This document shows, piece by piece, positions 27,696 to 36,099 of a stretch of DNA of 64,000 bases. The notes below the pieces were generated by a model that saw nothing but the letters and a program-made list of their open reading frames with translations, ran no database searches and had not been told where the DNA came from. The position numbers and the translations under genes were made by a program. Source of the stretch: Herbinix sp. (GTDB lineage: Bacteria; Bacillota; Clostridia; Lachnospirales; Lachnospiraceae); contig JAQZBN010000003.1 in NCBI GenBank assembly GCA_029238935.1, positions 1 through 64,000 of the forward strand. Reading direction: 5' to 3'. How positions within the stretch are numbered: the stretch's first letter is position 1; every line of letters starts with the position of its first letter.

Positions 27696-29243
27696 TCATT
27701 TTTGGTCATCCAATGGTGTTACCGTTATATAATCCAAGTTTATTCCTCCGTGACCACCGGTCAGTCGAATCGAATTCGTTTTGCCTGGGTTTAGATCTAC
27801 AGTAATGTAAGCACATCCGGCATATTTTTGCCATCCCCAGGTACATCTCGCATTTAATAAGGAGTAGTCTTGCCCATTCACCATAAGACTTAGTTTTGCC
27901 AATTGTTCCCCTGTAGCAAACCACACTTCTATGGTTGCACGGCCTCCTTTTCCTCCATCCACCTCAAAAAATTCACAATATGCCCCTTCCAGATATAAGT
28001 TATTGATTACACTTTCCTCAGGAAGATCCAGCTTGTTACCAAGGGTAGCACCACCACCAAGCAGAGCATCTGTAGCACGATAGATTTTTTTATTCGGATT
28101 TGGAATAGGTGCTTCCCCTACGGAATTTACTCCCTCTCCGGTCTGTTCTACCATTTTAATCGTTCCATCTTCATTAAAGTATAAATAATCAATACAAACT
28201 GATCTTAGATTACCTTGGCCGGAGATCGCTTGGTTATGATAAAACAAATACCATTGGCCTTTATACTCTACCACTGACCCATGGCTGGTATCACATCCGG
28301 TAGGTTCTAAGAACACACCACGGTAAGTCCAGGGTCCAAGAGGATTTTCACTGGTCGCATATCTCATTTGATTTGCTCCTGGATTATTATCCGCATATGT
28401 TAAATAGTACAATCCATTTCTTTTGAAAACCCAAGTGGCTTCATGGAAATCCTCTAATCCTTCCATATCAACCATCTCTGTTTTTAAAGACATCATATCA
28501 TCATTTAACTCCCCACCTTTGCACATAGAGGCACCACCATAATACATATATGCCCTGTTATCATCATCAATAAAAACACATGGGTCAATCATACCAAACC
28601 CACCTAAACCTTCGATATAACCCTGGTCCTTAAAATCAGATGCCGGTTTTGTACTGGTTGCGACACCAACTTTCCAGGTACTGGTCCATTCGCCGCTAGG
28701 ATGCGGGTAATAAAAATAATAGGTGCCATTTCGATATGCACAATCCGGCGCCCACATAAAACCGCCTTCCGGTCTACCCCAGGATACCTCCTCAGCTCGT
28801 AATATTTCGCCTTCATCTGTCCAGTTCACCATATCTTCGGAAGAGAATACATGATAACGATCCATTAGGTCGCATCCTCTAGCCGGATCCATGTCGTGGG
28901 ATGCATAAATATATATTTTCCCATCCTCCCATACATGGGCGGATGGATCTGCTGTAAAGATCGTTGAAATAACAGGATTTTCAGAAGTTAATTTAGGTTC
29001 TACTTCACCACTTTTCACCGCTTCATCAATTTCCGTGATTACTTCAAGTTCATTCTCTGTTTGTCCATTCTCTGTTTGTCCATTCTCAGTTTGTTCTATA
29101 TTAGCTTGTTCTATTTCTGTCTGTAAAGTCTTTTGCATTTGATCTTCTCCATTCCTTTTACTTGTATAAAAAAATACACCTATACATACGATTGCAATGA
29201 TCCCTGCTGCCAACACCGGATAAATCCATTTTTTACTTTTCAT
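27696..29243 (-). CDS. GH43 glycosidase with CBM6/35-like domain, membrane-anchored (copy 1)
   Basis: Family GH43 five-blade propeller enzyme. Predicted catalytic residues are Asp99 (base, ADPSAHVW), Asp220 (MIDPCVF) and Glu268 (acid, FHEATWVF). Family members are mostly arabinofuranosidases and beta-xylosidases; the precise substrate is not visible. The N-terminus has one membrane helix (7-26), then a linker with the repeat TENGQ; the C-terminal 130 residues form a sugar-binding sandwich closing with GGINLDYITV, as in CBM6/CBM35. The ATG at 29243 has AAAGG 7 bases upstream; the open frame to 29282 is untranslated. It is a paralogue of 36100-37608. Confidence 0.85.
   Translation of the reverse strand: MKSKKWIYPVLAAGIIAIVCIGVFFYTSKRNGEDQMQKTLQTEIEQANIEQTENGQTENGQTENELEVITEIDEAVKSGEVEPKLTSENPVISTIFTADPSAHVWEDGKIYIYASHDMDPARGCDLMDRYHVFSSEDMVNWTDEGEILRAEEVSWGRPEGGFMWAPDCAYRNGTYYFYYPHPSGEWTSTWKVGVATSTKPASDFKDQGYIEGLGGFGMIDPCVFIDDDNRAYMYYGGASMCKGGELNDDMMSLKTEMVDMEGLEDFHEATWVFKRNGLYYLTYADNNPGANQMRYATSENPLGPWTYRGVFLEPTGCDTSHGSVVEYKGQWYLFYHNQAISGQGNLRSVCIDYLYFNEDGTIKMVEQTGEGVNSVGEAPIPNPNKKIYRATDALLGGGATLGNKLDLPEESVINNLYLEGAYCEFFEVDGGKGGRATIEVWFATGEQLAKLSLMVNGQDYSLLNARCTWGWQKYAGCAYITVDLNPGKTNSIRLTGGHGGINLDYITVTPLDDQK
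29051..29095 (-). repeat. 15-bp in-frame tandem repeat in GH43 linker
   Basis: Three copies of cattctctgtttgtc (last slightly changed) encode TENGQ repeats in the linker between membrane helix and catalytic domain. Copy-number change would keep the frame and only alter linker length. Confidence 0.8.
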
Positions 29244-29350
29244 ATTCAGCCTTTCGTAGACAATCTCAAAAAAATCTAACAAATCATCTTAAATTTCTAA
29301 ACTTCCTCACTAGTCATAAGCAATGGTAAAACTTTCGGTATTCGTTTTTG

Positions 29351-29435
29351 TATAGGGTATCACTTTATTATGTGATACCCTTGTGTCACTTTATTATGTA
29401 ATACCCTTGTGTCACTGTATTATGTGATACCCTAT
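29351..29435. repeat. 26-bp tandem repeats with nested inverted arms
   Basis: Units at 29360-29385, 29386-29411 and 29412-29434 (last incomplete) share TCACTTTATTATGTGATACC. The outer edges TATAGGGTATCAC (29351-29363) and GTGATACCCTATA (29423-29435) are perfect 13-bp inverted repeats, and GGGTATCAC/GTGATACCC also pairs at shorter range. It lies between the GH95 stop and the GH43 start. No T-run follows on the minus strand. It may be an attenuator, processing site or protein-binding array. Confidence 0.8.
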
Positions 29436-29445
29436 ACACTTTTAC

Positions 29446-32400
29446 TTATTTTATTTTTCTACGCTTTAATATTAGAAGGAACGTTACCGCACCTGCCAGC
29501 AGAATAAATCCTGCGGCTATGTATGGAATAATATTATTCTTCTTCATAACTACCTCATCCTTTGCTATCGTTTCTTCTGTAGAACTTTCCTTCACAGCCG
29601 CAACCAATCCTTGTTTTGCTTCAGTTAATTTTTTTGCCATATCCTTAAACTCACGGGCGGAAGTGACTGTATTTAACTTACCATCCACTGTTGCGATTAC
29701 AGTTTTGAGTGGTCCGTAGCTTTCCGGAGTATACTCCTGCTCCACTAAAAGTTTGCAGTTTTCCAGAACATTCACATACTCATTTTTAGAAGATAACAAC
29801 TCAATATCCGGCATCATTGTTCCATCCGATTCAAAGGAAATCCAGTTTACATTCATACCGGCATTTAAGATCAAATAAAAATCATGTCCTCCGGTCAAGG
29901 TACTGCCATCCGTGATTTGTGCGGTACTGGTAGTATACGTTTGCCATTCACCGGTCGGAGTCACATTCACTTGTGCTACAATCGGTCCATTCACAGCATC
30001 CAAACGAACATAGACCGGATTTGCCGAAGTTCCTGCAGAACGAATATTAAACTTGACAGGAACTTCCTTAAACATCATATCGTGGAATACTACAAAATCT
30101 CCTCCGGCAATAAATCCCAAATTCATGCCACCTTCGCCACAGGTATCGGTTTTCATTCCATTTCCGTACAGTTCATCATAATCTTCTACCTCTATCTGGC
30201 CGGGAAGCATCTTATAATCGTCATAGGAGCTCTTCACAAAGAACAGGTATTCATATGCTTTTTCTCTCCAGATCTTCAGCCCAAGGACATCACCCTCACT
30301 GCTGCTTTCATACATTGATAGAAATCCATTAGTGTCCTTCACCGCTTGACCATTCACTTCGATAATAAGATCATTTTCCTTAAGTCCAATGACCGTTGCA
30401 AAACTAAAAGGCGAAATATTCTCTATGTACACTCCTGCTTTCCCTGGTGCTTCCAATTTACTAACAATCGAAGGGTTATAAAGATTTTCAACAGTGGACT
30501 TCATAAATTCTCTCGGATCAGAAAAAACTCTGTCCTGCGGTATATCTGATATCACATAGGTCTCTCCCGGCTTTGTCTTGAAGGAAATAGTATCCTCATC
30601 CAGTACCGTTACTTCAACCTTTTCTCCATCACTATCCCTAATTACTGTAGCTTTGGACAATCCATAATAATTCAATACACAATCATTACCGGTTAAAGAA
30701 GTAACCAAAACATTCTGTGCGATCATATTCTCCCAGGATACCGAGATATCAAAATTACCCCTAGCCTTTAAACCGCTAAAATCACCGGTAGCCCAATCGG
30801 ATGGTAATGAAGGCAGAAGATCAATGGTATTCCCCTGACTCTGGAGAAGCATTTCACTCATGCCGGCTGTCGCACCAAAATTACCATCGATCTGGAACGG
30901 CGGATGGGTATCAAATAGATTTTTCAGTGTAGATTCAGAAAGAATTTCTTCAACCAGTTTATGAGCATGGTTACCATCCCTCAGCCTTGCCCAGAAATTA
31001 ATCTTCCAAGCCTTGCTCCAACCGGTACCACCATCACCTCTGGTATTTAAGGTATTCTTCATAGCTTCTACATAAGCATCCTCTTCCTCACTCCGTCCCG
31101 CTACGATCTGTGTTCCAGGATGTAGTGCGAACAAATGATTCGCATGGCGGTGTCCAGCGTCACCGGTGATATCTAAGGTTATCTCATCCTTCCACTCCAT
31201 GAACTGACCCGAGAGGCCAATCTTAGGACCGGAAAGCTTTTCTTTTGCAGCCTTAATCTCATCCAGTTCAGAAGATGTAATTCCAAGAACTTCGCTGGCT
31301 CTCAAAACCTCATCAAAGATTTCCCAAATAATGCCCTGATCTGCTGCTGCACCTAAGGAATAAGGCCCGTGTTCCGGTGAGTAGGAGGGGTTTGCAACCA
31401 AAGATCCATCTCTTGCATCGGTCCACAGATTATCCACCCAGAACAAAGCGGACTGTAACAGAGTATTATAATTCTCCTTTAAAAAGTTCTTATCCTGATT
31501 GAAGGTATAATATTCCCATATATCCTGACACAGCCAAGCTGCTGCTGCTGGAAAATAAAAGCCGTAATAATAATTTCCCGGACCGGTATTACCCCAGATA
31601 TTATTTTCATGATGGGTTACCCATCCTCTTACCTCTTCCCCTTCCTGCGTGCAGTAATACGTCTGTGCAGTTATGGATCCCCTCGGAACCAGACTATTTA
31701 TGTAATCAATTAATGGCAAATGACATTCCCGTAAGTTCGTCTGTTCAGCCAGCCAGTAATTCATCTGTAAATTAATATTCGTATGATAATCCGAATTCCA
31801 TGGACTCGATAGACCTTGCGCCCAGATACCTTGAAGATTTGCCGGTAACGAACCCTCTCGGCTGGAGGAGATCAAAAGATATCGGCCAAACTGATAATAC
31901 AGCATCTCAAGATAACGATCTTCCTCTTTTGTATTGGGATTTTCTCCACGTCCATTATAGCCTGCCAGTAACTGATCGGTAGATTTACTTGGTATTAACA
32001 CATCTCCTAGATTTACTTTTACACGATCATAAAGAGTCGTATAATCACGGACATGTTCATCGAACAATTGCTGATAGGACATTTCGGATGCTTTATTCAC
32101 ATTCTCCTTCACAGTAAGGAGCGGATCCTTATCACTAAAATAGTCAAAACTGTCATCGTTACACTGCTGGTAATTAGTGGCTGTACTCATGATCAGTAAG
32201 ATCTCATCTGCTGCCTTGACATCAATTGATGCTTCCTTCTTCGCAACACTTCCTCCGGATGCAATGACTTTTAACTGTCCTGCAAATTTTAGACCATCTT
32301 CCCTTTGATCCGCCGGTTGGCCAGTCATTGTAATCACGTTATCTTCAACCGTGATATGCTTTTTGGTTTGCTCGGAAGTTAGGGCAATATTCTTGGTTAG

Positions 32401-33552
32401 TTTCCCTTTTTGATCAGCGGTTAGTCGAATAACTATAACATTACCCGGATTACTGATAAAATACTCTCTTTTATAATTCACTCCACCCATGGCATAGGAG
32501 ACAGATGCTATGCTTTTATCAATATTTAATTCTCTCCGATAATTATCATAAGAAGGCTCTACCTTCGATGTCTGGTCTCCTAATATAATTTCCGTTAACT
32601 GGCAGGGAGTCCCTTCCGTAAATGTACTCAGTATTTCTATTTTATAATACTGATAGGAAACTTCTTTTTTTAGTTCAAAGGTTCTGCTTTGATTTCTCCC
32701 TGTAAACACTTCTCCAGATCTGTCATCGATCAGTTCATAGGTTTTGCCGTCATTGGAACCGTAAAGCTTCCAGTCCTTTGGATCCCGATCAGGAACATCA
32801 TTGCCGGAGACCATCTGATATGAAGCAGCCGTTACAGGCTGATTATACTTCCAACCAATCCAAACCGGTGATGGAACCGTATAACCTTCCGGTGCACCAG
32901 CTACGGAATACCACTTTGTACTTAAGCTACCATCAAATAATTTATCATATTTCTCTGCTTCACTATAAGAATCGCAGTTTGAAGTGACCTCTTCAATTCT
33001 GGGTCCTGCTGTAGCAGCATCACTTATAACTATATTTCCAAAGGTTTGATAATCACCGAAATTATCCTTTTCACCCATCAAACCATTGATTAAACCTTGT
33101 AACTCCTCATCCTCCAGCGCATAATCTTCCGATATCACTTTTCCAGACGCATCATCAATATAAGCTCCATGATTTTTTGTAAAGTCAGACATTTTATCCT
33201 GCAAAAGGTTACGAACCTTTTGTAAGGTATCTTGTATTGCACCTGCTTCGCCATTGATTCCACCATCATAATTAACATTCGCTCCCGGTCCCCCAGACCA
33301 CAAGGTATGCTCGTTAATCTGGATTACATCACTTTCAATACCACCAAAAATCATTCCCCCAATAAATCCATTCCCTATCGGTGTTGCTTCACTTTCCCAA
33401 TCCTTTGCAGGAGCTCCATACCAAGCAATTAGCTCCGGTACAACAAAGCCGCCGTTCGTTTGAGCTGACATAGCATACTGCGAGGACGTAATTGGCAATG
33501 AGGTAGCCGCTACGGTAATGGCCAATGCCGCCCCTATTACTTGCTTTTTCAT
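29446..33552 (-). CDS. GH95 alpha-L-fucosidase/L-galactosidase, multidomain surface enzyme
   Basis: About 1368 residues. Order: signal peptide (1-30); N-terminal GH95 sandwich (from YGAPAKDWESEATPIGNG) interrupted by an F5/8-type (CBM32-like) module (about 190-325); GH95 barrel with catalytic acid Glu727 (YSPEHG), the NINLQMNYW asparagines and Asp889 (DGNFG); a PDZ domain (about 1035-1105); a CBM6-like module (about 1109-1240); a C-terminal membrane helix (about 1338-1360) followed by KRRK. GH95 removes alpha-linked L-fucose or L-galactose. The frame opens at 33618, but GAAGGAGG before the ATG at 33552 and the signal peptide set the start. A PDZ domain is odd in a glycosidase. Confidence 0.88.
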   Translation of the reverse strand: MKKQVIGAALAITVAATSLPITSSQYAMSAQTNGGFVVPELIAWYGAPAKDWESEATPIGNGFIGGMIFGGIESDVIQINEHTLWSGGPGANVNYDGGINGEAGAIQDTLQKVRNLLQDKMSDFTKNHGAYIDDASGKVISEDYALEDEELQGLINGLMGEKDNFGDYQTFGNIVISDAATAGPRIEEVTSNCDSYSEAEKYDKLFDGSLSTKWYSVAGAPEGYTVPSPVWIGWKYNQPVTAASYQMVSGNDVPDRDPKDWKLYGSNDGKTYELIDDRSGEVFTGRNQSRTFELKKEVSYQYYKIEILSTFTEGTPCQLTEIILGDQTSKVEPSYDNYRRELNIDKSIASVSYAMGGVNYKREYFISNPGNVIVIRLTADQKGKLTKNIALTSEQTKKHITVEDNVITMTGQPADQREDGLKFAGQLKVIASGGSVAKKEASIDVKAADEILLIMSTATNYQQCNDDSFDYFSDKDPLLTVKENVNKASEMSYQQLFDEHVRDYTTLYDRVKVNLGDVLIPSKSTDQLLAGYNGRGENPNTKEEDRYLEMLYYQFGRYLLISSSREGSLPANLQGIWAQGLSSPWNSDYHTNINLQMNYWLAEQTNLRECHLPLIDYINSLVPRGSITAQTYYCTQEGEEVRGWVTHHENNIWGNTGPGNYYYGFYFPAAAAWLCQDIWEYYTFNQDKNFLKENYNTLLQSALFWVDNLWTDARDGSLVANPSYSPEHGPYSLGAAADQGIIWEIFDEVLRASEVLGITSSELDEIKAAKEKLSGPKIGLSGQFMEWKDEITLDITGDAGHRHANHLFALHPGTQIVAGRSEEEDAYVEAMKNTLNTRGDGGTGWSKAWKINFWARLRDGNHAHKLVEEILSESTLKNLFDTHPPFQIDGNFGATAGMSEMLLQSQGNTIDLLPSLPSDWATGDFSGLKARGNFDISVSWENMIAQNVLVTSLTGNDCVLNYYGLSKATVIRDSDGEKVEVTVLDEDTISFKTKPGETYVISDIPQDRVFSDPREFMKSTVENLYNPSIVSKLEAPGKAGVYIENISPFSFATVIGLKENDLIIEVNGQAVKDTNGFLSMYESSSEGDVLGLKIWREKAYEYLFFVKSSYDDYKMLPGQIEVEDYDELYGNGMKTDTCGEGGMNLGFIAGGDFVVFHDMMFKEVPVKFNIRSAGTSANPVYVRLDAVNGPIVAQVNVTPTGEWQTYTTSTAQITDGSTLTGGHDFYLILNAGMNVNWISFESDGTMMPDIELLSSKNEYVNVLENCKLLVEQEYTPESYGPLKTVIATVDGKLNTVTSAREFKDMAKKLTEAKQGLVAAVKESSTEETIAKDEVVMKKNNIIPYIAAGFILLAGAVTFLLILKRRKIK

Positions 33553-33689
33553 AAAAATACCTCCTTCTCGTTTAAATGATATATCTTTTTTTGACATACA
33601 ATAAGAAGACATGTGCAAATGTCTCTTAGCATTTCATGATGGAAACCAGTTAAATTAACGGTATCATTCTCCATTCATGATTTAAATTA

Positions 33690-33718
33690 AATATATCTTA
33701 TTTGTACATAAAAGTCAA
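33690..33718 (-). promoter_or_regulatory. Sigma-A promoter of GH95
   Basis: Minus strand: TTGACT (33713-33718), 17 bases, TATATT (33690-33695). The spacer ends in AATAAGA, as in two other locus B promoters. Just upstream (33723-33752) tatatc elements recur every 11 bp, about one helix turn, and another GATATATC lies at about 33579-33586 in the leader. Confidence 0.75.
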
Positions 33719-33810
33719 TTTTTATATATCTTTTATATATCTTTTATATATCATTTTTACAACCTATCGATCAAAACATTGATAGCAATCTGCAAGAATA
33801 CCAAATTAAA

Positions 33811-33889
33811 AACATAAAAAAGCTGCCGCATTGTGATACCATCCGAACCGGTATAGAGCATACCCCTTCTAGATAAACAATACAGCAGC
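33811..33889 (-). terminator. Intrinsic terminator after binding lipoprotein
   Basis: Outer arms around GCTGCCGCATTG (33822-33833) and CAATACAGCAGC (33878-33889) enclose an inner ATACC/GGTAT stem. On the minus strand the stem is followed by TTTTTTATGTTTTT. It ends the transcript of the gene at 34017-35483. The rest of 33553-34016 has the GH95 promoter and no gene. Confidence 0.75.
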
Positions 33890-34016
33890 ATTTATGAAAT
33901 ATTATACTAAGATCTATAAAACTGAAACAACATATAGCACGGAAAAATAATTTAAATCACATTTACCTCATAAAGTCATATTCTCTTATATAGCAAAAAT
34001 AATCATGTAATAGCTA

Positions 34017-35483
34017 TTATTCCTTACTTAAATTTGCAAAAAATTCATCTAATAATATATTTAAAGCATCTTCCATAGAAGCTATAGTTGACACTATATC
34101 GGAGTACGAATTATTGTAGCATCCACCGAATAAAGCACTGGCTGGAGTATCAAAATTACTGTTGGCATTCTTAATGATATTAATCACATCGTAAGCGCCA
34201 TGACCGACGATATAGTCCGACATCATCTCTTCATCCTGATCAAATCTCCAGAAGGTGTCTACATAATCCTGCATCTTCTGTGCTTCCACCGCTTGATATC
34301 TTCTCGCTAAAGCACTAATAATAATTCCTGCCTCATAGGTATTTGTATTGGTATTGGTTACTGCAAAAATAGGAGCATTATGATCCACTGCACTGATGTA
34401 GTCCTCTTGAGCTTCATTCCATTTTGGTGTAGGCAGAATACCAAAATCATCTTCCATATTCTTAGTAATATCATTGGTATCATTACCATAGAGCATAAAG
34501 AGAGAATTACCGCCAGCAAACATCTCCAGATAACCAATGTTCTCGTTTTTAAAGAGAACATTATCCTTCTGGAAGAATTTATACATAAAGTTAATCTTTT
34601 CAGCAGACGCAGGATCAAGACAAGCTAAACGCACCTTACCTTCCTCATTCTCCTGATAGTACTTTCCTCCCATACTAAAGAACATGGATGGAATCAAGTC
34701 GCCTGCCGGGCTAGAAACACCCCAACGATCTGCTTCTGTACTAATGAGCCCATCACCGTCATTATCCCTGAGAGCACCTTTTGCATACTCAACAAACTTA
34801 TCCCATGTCCATTTTCCACTTCGAACAAGTTCATTCGGGTCCTCATAGCCAAGCTCATTCCATATTCTTGAATTATAGAATACTAGCCAATAATTTCCCA
34901 TATGAGATCCAAACGGAGCACCAAAGGCATAAGTTTTATTGCCAAATGTAGCCGTATCTGATACATTCTGATTAAAATAAGGCTGGGTTAAATCAATCGT
35001 ATCTATGGTTTTTAGGTCTGTTAATAAATTTCCACCCAATAATCTGCCAAATGCCCACATAGTTGTACCAATTAAATCAGCATATTTTCCTCCTGCCATG
35101 ATCTCTGGTTGTGCTGTTTCAAATACTACTTCCGGTGATACATTCTCAAATACAATATCACAATTGAAGGTCTTCTCTACATCATCGGTGATTGATACCA
35201 CCAGTTCATCCATTGGACTTTTGATCTCCTCCGGTGCCCATCGATCCGTATGAAAATCGACTACTTTAAATTGGTAGCCGTTCAAATCAACGACTTCTTC
35301 TCCTTCTATGTATTCTGCGAAAGGACTGGTGCTCTCCGGTACATCAGTCGGTTCGTTTTCTTGCGAGAGCGTCTCCTGCGTATCTGTTGAAGGAGTATCC
35401 TCCTTATTACAGGCAGTTAGAGATGCAGTAAGTGAAGCAATCAAAAGAGCTGTAATCAATTTGTTCCCAATGCTTTTTTTCAT
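34017..35483 (-). CDS. Sugar-binding lipoprotein (locus B, copy 2)
   Basis: 488-residue ABC-type solute-binding protein with lipoprotein signal (SLTACN, Cys25). It is very close to the binding protein at 38972-40447 (shared EEIKSPMDELVVSITDDVE-type stretches and GSHMGNYWLVFYNSR). It carries its own promoter and terminator and is not next to permeases, so it probably feeds the locus B importer as an alternative binding subunit. AAGGAGAGG lies 7 bases before the ATG. Confidence 0.87.
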   Translation of the reverse strand: MKKSIGNKLITALLIASLTASLTACNKEDTPSTDTQETLSQENEPTDVPESTSPFAEYIEGEEVVDLNGYQFKVVDFHTDRWAPEEIKSPMDELVVSITDDVEKTFNCDIVFENVSPEVVFETAQPEIMAGGKYADLIGTTMWAFGRLLGGNLLTDLKTIDTIDLTQPYFNQNVSDTATFGNKTYAFGAPFGSHMGNYWLVFYNSRIWNELGYEDPNELVRSGKWTWDKFVEYAKGALRDNDGDGLISTEADRWGVSSPAGDLIPSMFFSMGGKYYQENEEGKVRLACLDPASAEKINFMYKFFQKDNVLFKNENIGYLEMFAGGNSLFMLYGNDTNDITKNMEDDFGILPTPKWNEAQEDYISAVDHNAPIFAVTNTNTNTYEAGIIISALARRYQAVEAQKMQDYVDTFWRFDQDEEMMSDYIVGHGAYDVINIIKNANSNFDTPASALFGGCYNNSYSDIVSTIASMEDALNILLDEFFANLSKE

Positions 35484-35554
35484 AAATTATCCTCTCCTTA
35501 TTATGTATTGGTCTCCTAAATTCAGGAAAAGTAAAACCCTGTAAATACATCTTT

Positions 35555-35583
35555 AGTATATCTTATTTATATCATATTGTCAA
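35555..35583 (-). promoter_or_regulatory. Sigma-A promoter of binding lipoprotein copy 2
   Basis: Minus strand: TTGACA (35578-35583), 17 bases ending in AATAAGA, then TATACT (35555-35560). Upstream tatatc repeats match those before GH95. Confidence 0.82.
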
Positions 35584-35631
35584 TTTTAATATATCTTTTC
35601 TATATCATTTTATACAAAATACATAACAAAA

Positions 35632-35670
35632 TACACCTCCATACCAGGAAAAAATCCGGTCGGAGGTGTA
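35632..35670 (-). terminator. Intrinsic terminator upstream of binding lipoprotein copy 2
   Basis: TACACCTCC pairs with GGAGGTGTA, with a further inner stem; on the minus strand TATTTTGTTATGTATTTTG follows. It ends transcripts coming from the GH43 at 36100, which means the AT-rich array at 35759-36005 would be part of that mRNA. Confidence 0.75.
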
Positions 35671-35758
35671 ATGAAGCCGTTATATCATAAATCATTTACG
35701 TTTCTATCGTTTTACATCATTTCGTGTTTTAATTAATTATAATAGATCATTCGCTATG

Positions 35759-36005
35759 TTTGATCCAATATAATGATTAATCAATTATGATGTTTGATCG
35801 ATATTATCGACTATTAATGATTATGTTTGATCAATAATATCGACTAATTAATGATTATGTTTGATCGATATTATGACTAATCAATCATTATTTATTTAAT
35901 CGATATTATGACTAATCAATCATTATTTATTTAATTGGTATTATGACTAATCAATGATTATTATATTCAATCGATATTATGATTAATCCATGATTATGTT
36001 TGATC
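35759..36005. repeat. AT-rich tandem array, seven units of 33-37 bp
   Basis: Units start at 35759, 35793, 35826, 35860, 35893, 35928 and 35965, with a partial eighth. The shared text is TTTGATCGATATTATGACTAATCAATCATTATT, with variation. Each holds small palindromes (ATCGAT, TGATTAATCA-like). There is no ORF. It lies between the GH43 stop (36100) and the terminator at 35632. The units abut without spacers, so it is not CRISPR. The function is unknown; it could be an iteron-like binding array or a structured 3' UTR. Confidence 0.85.
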
Positions 36006-36099
36006 ATTCTTAATACATTACCAATTTACGTTTCTTGTTATTTGTTTGTTGCTAATGTTTGCTTCTTGGTTTCGTGACCTGTTTCCTATCATTTCTACC

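Noticed and set aside
29351-29435. Intrinsic terminator for GH95
   Set aside because: Hairpins are strong, but the minus strand continues ACAAAAACG rather than a T-run.
29884-30318. Plus-strand ORF of 144 codons
   Set aside because: It lies wholly inside the GH95 coding region, with no recognisable domain or ribosome site.
35759-36005. CRISPR array
   Set aside because: Units follow each other without unique spacers and vary internally; no cas gene is near.
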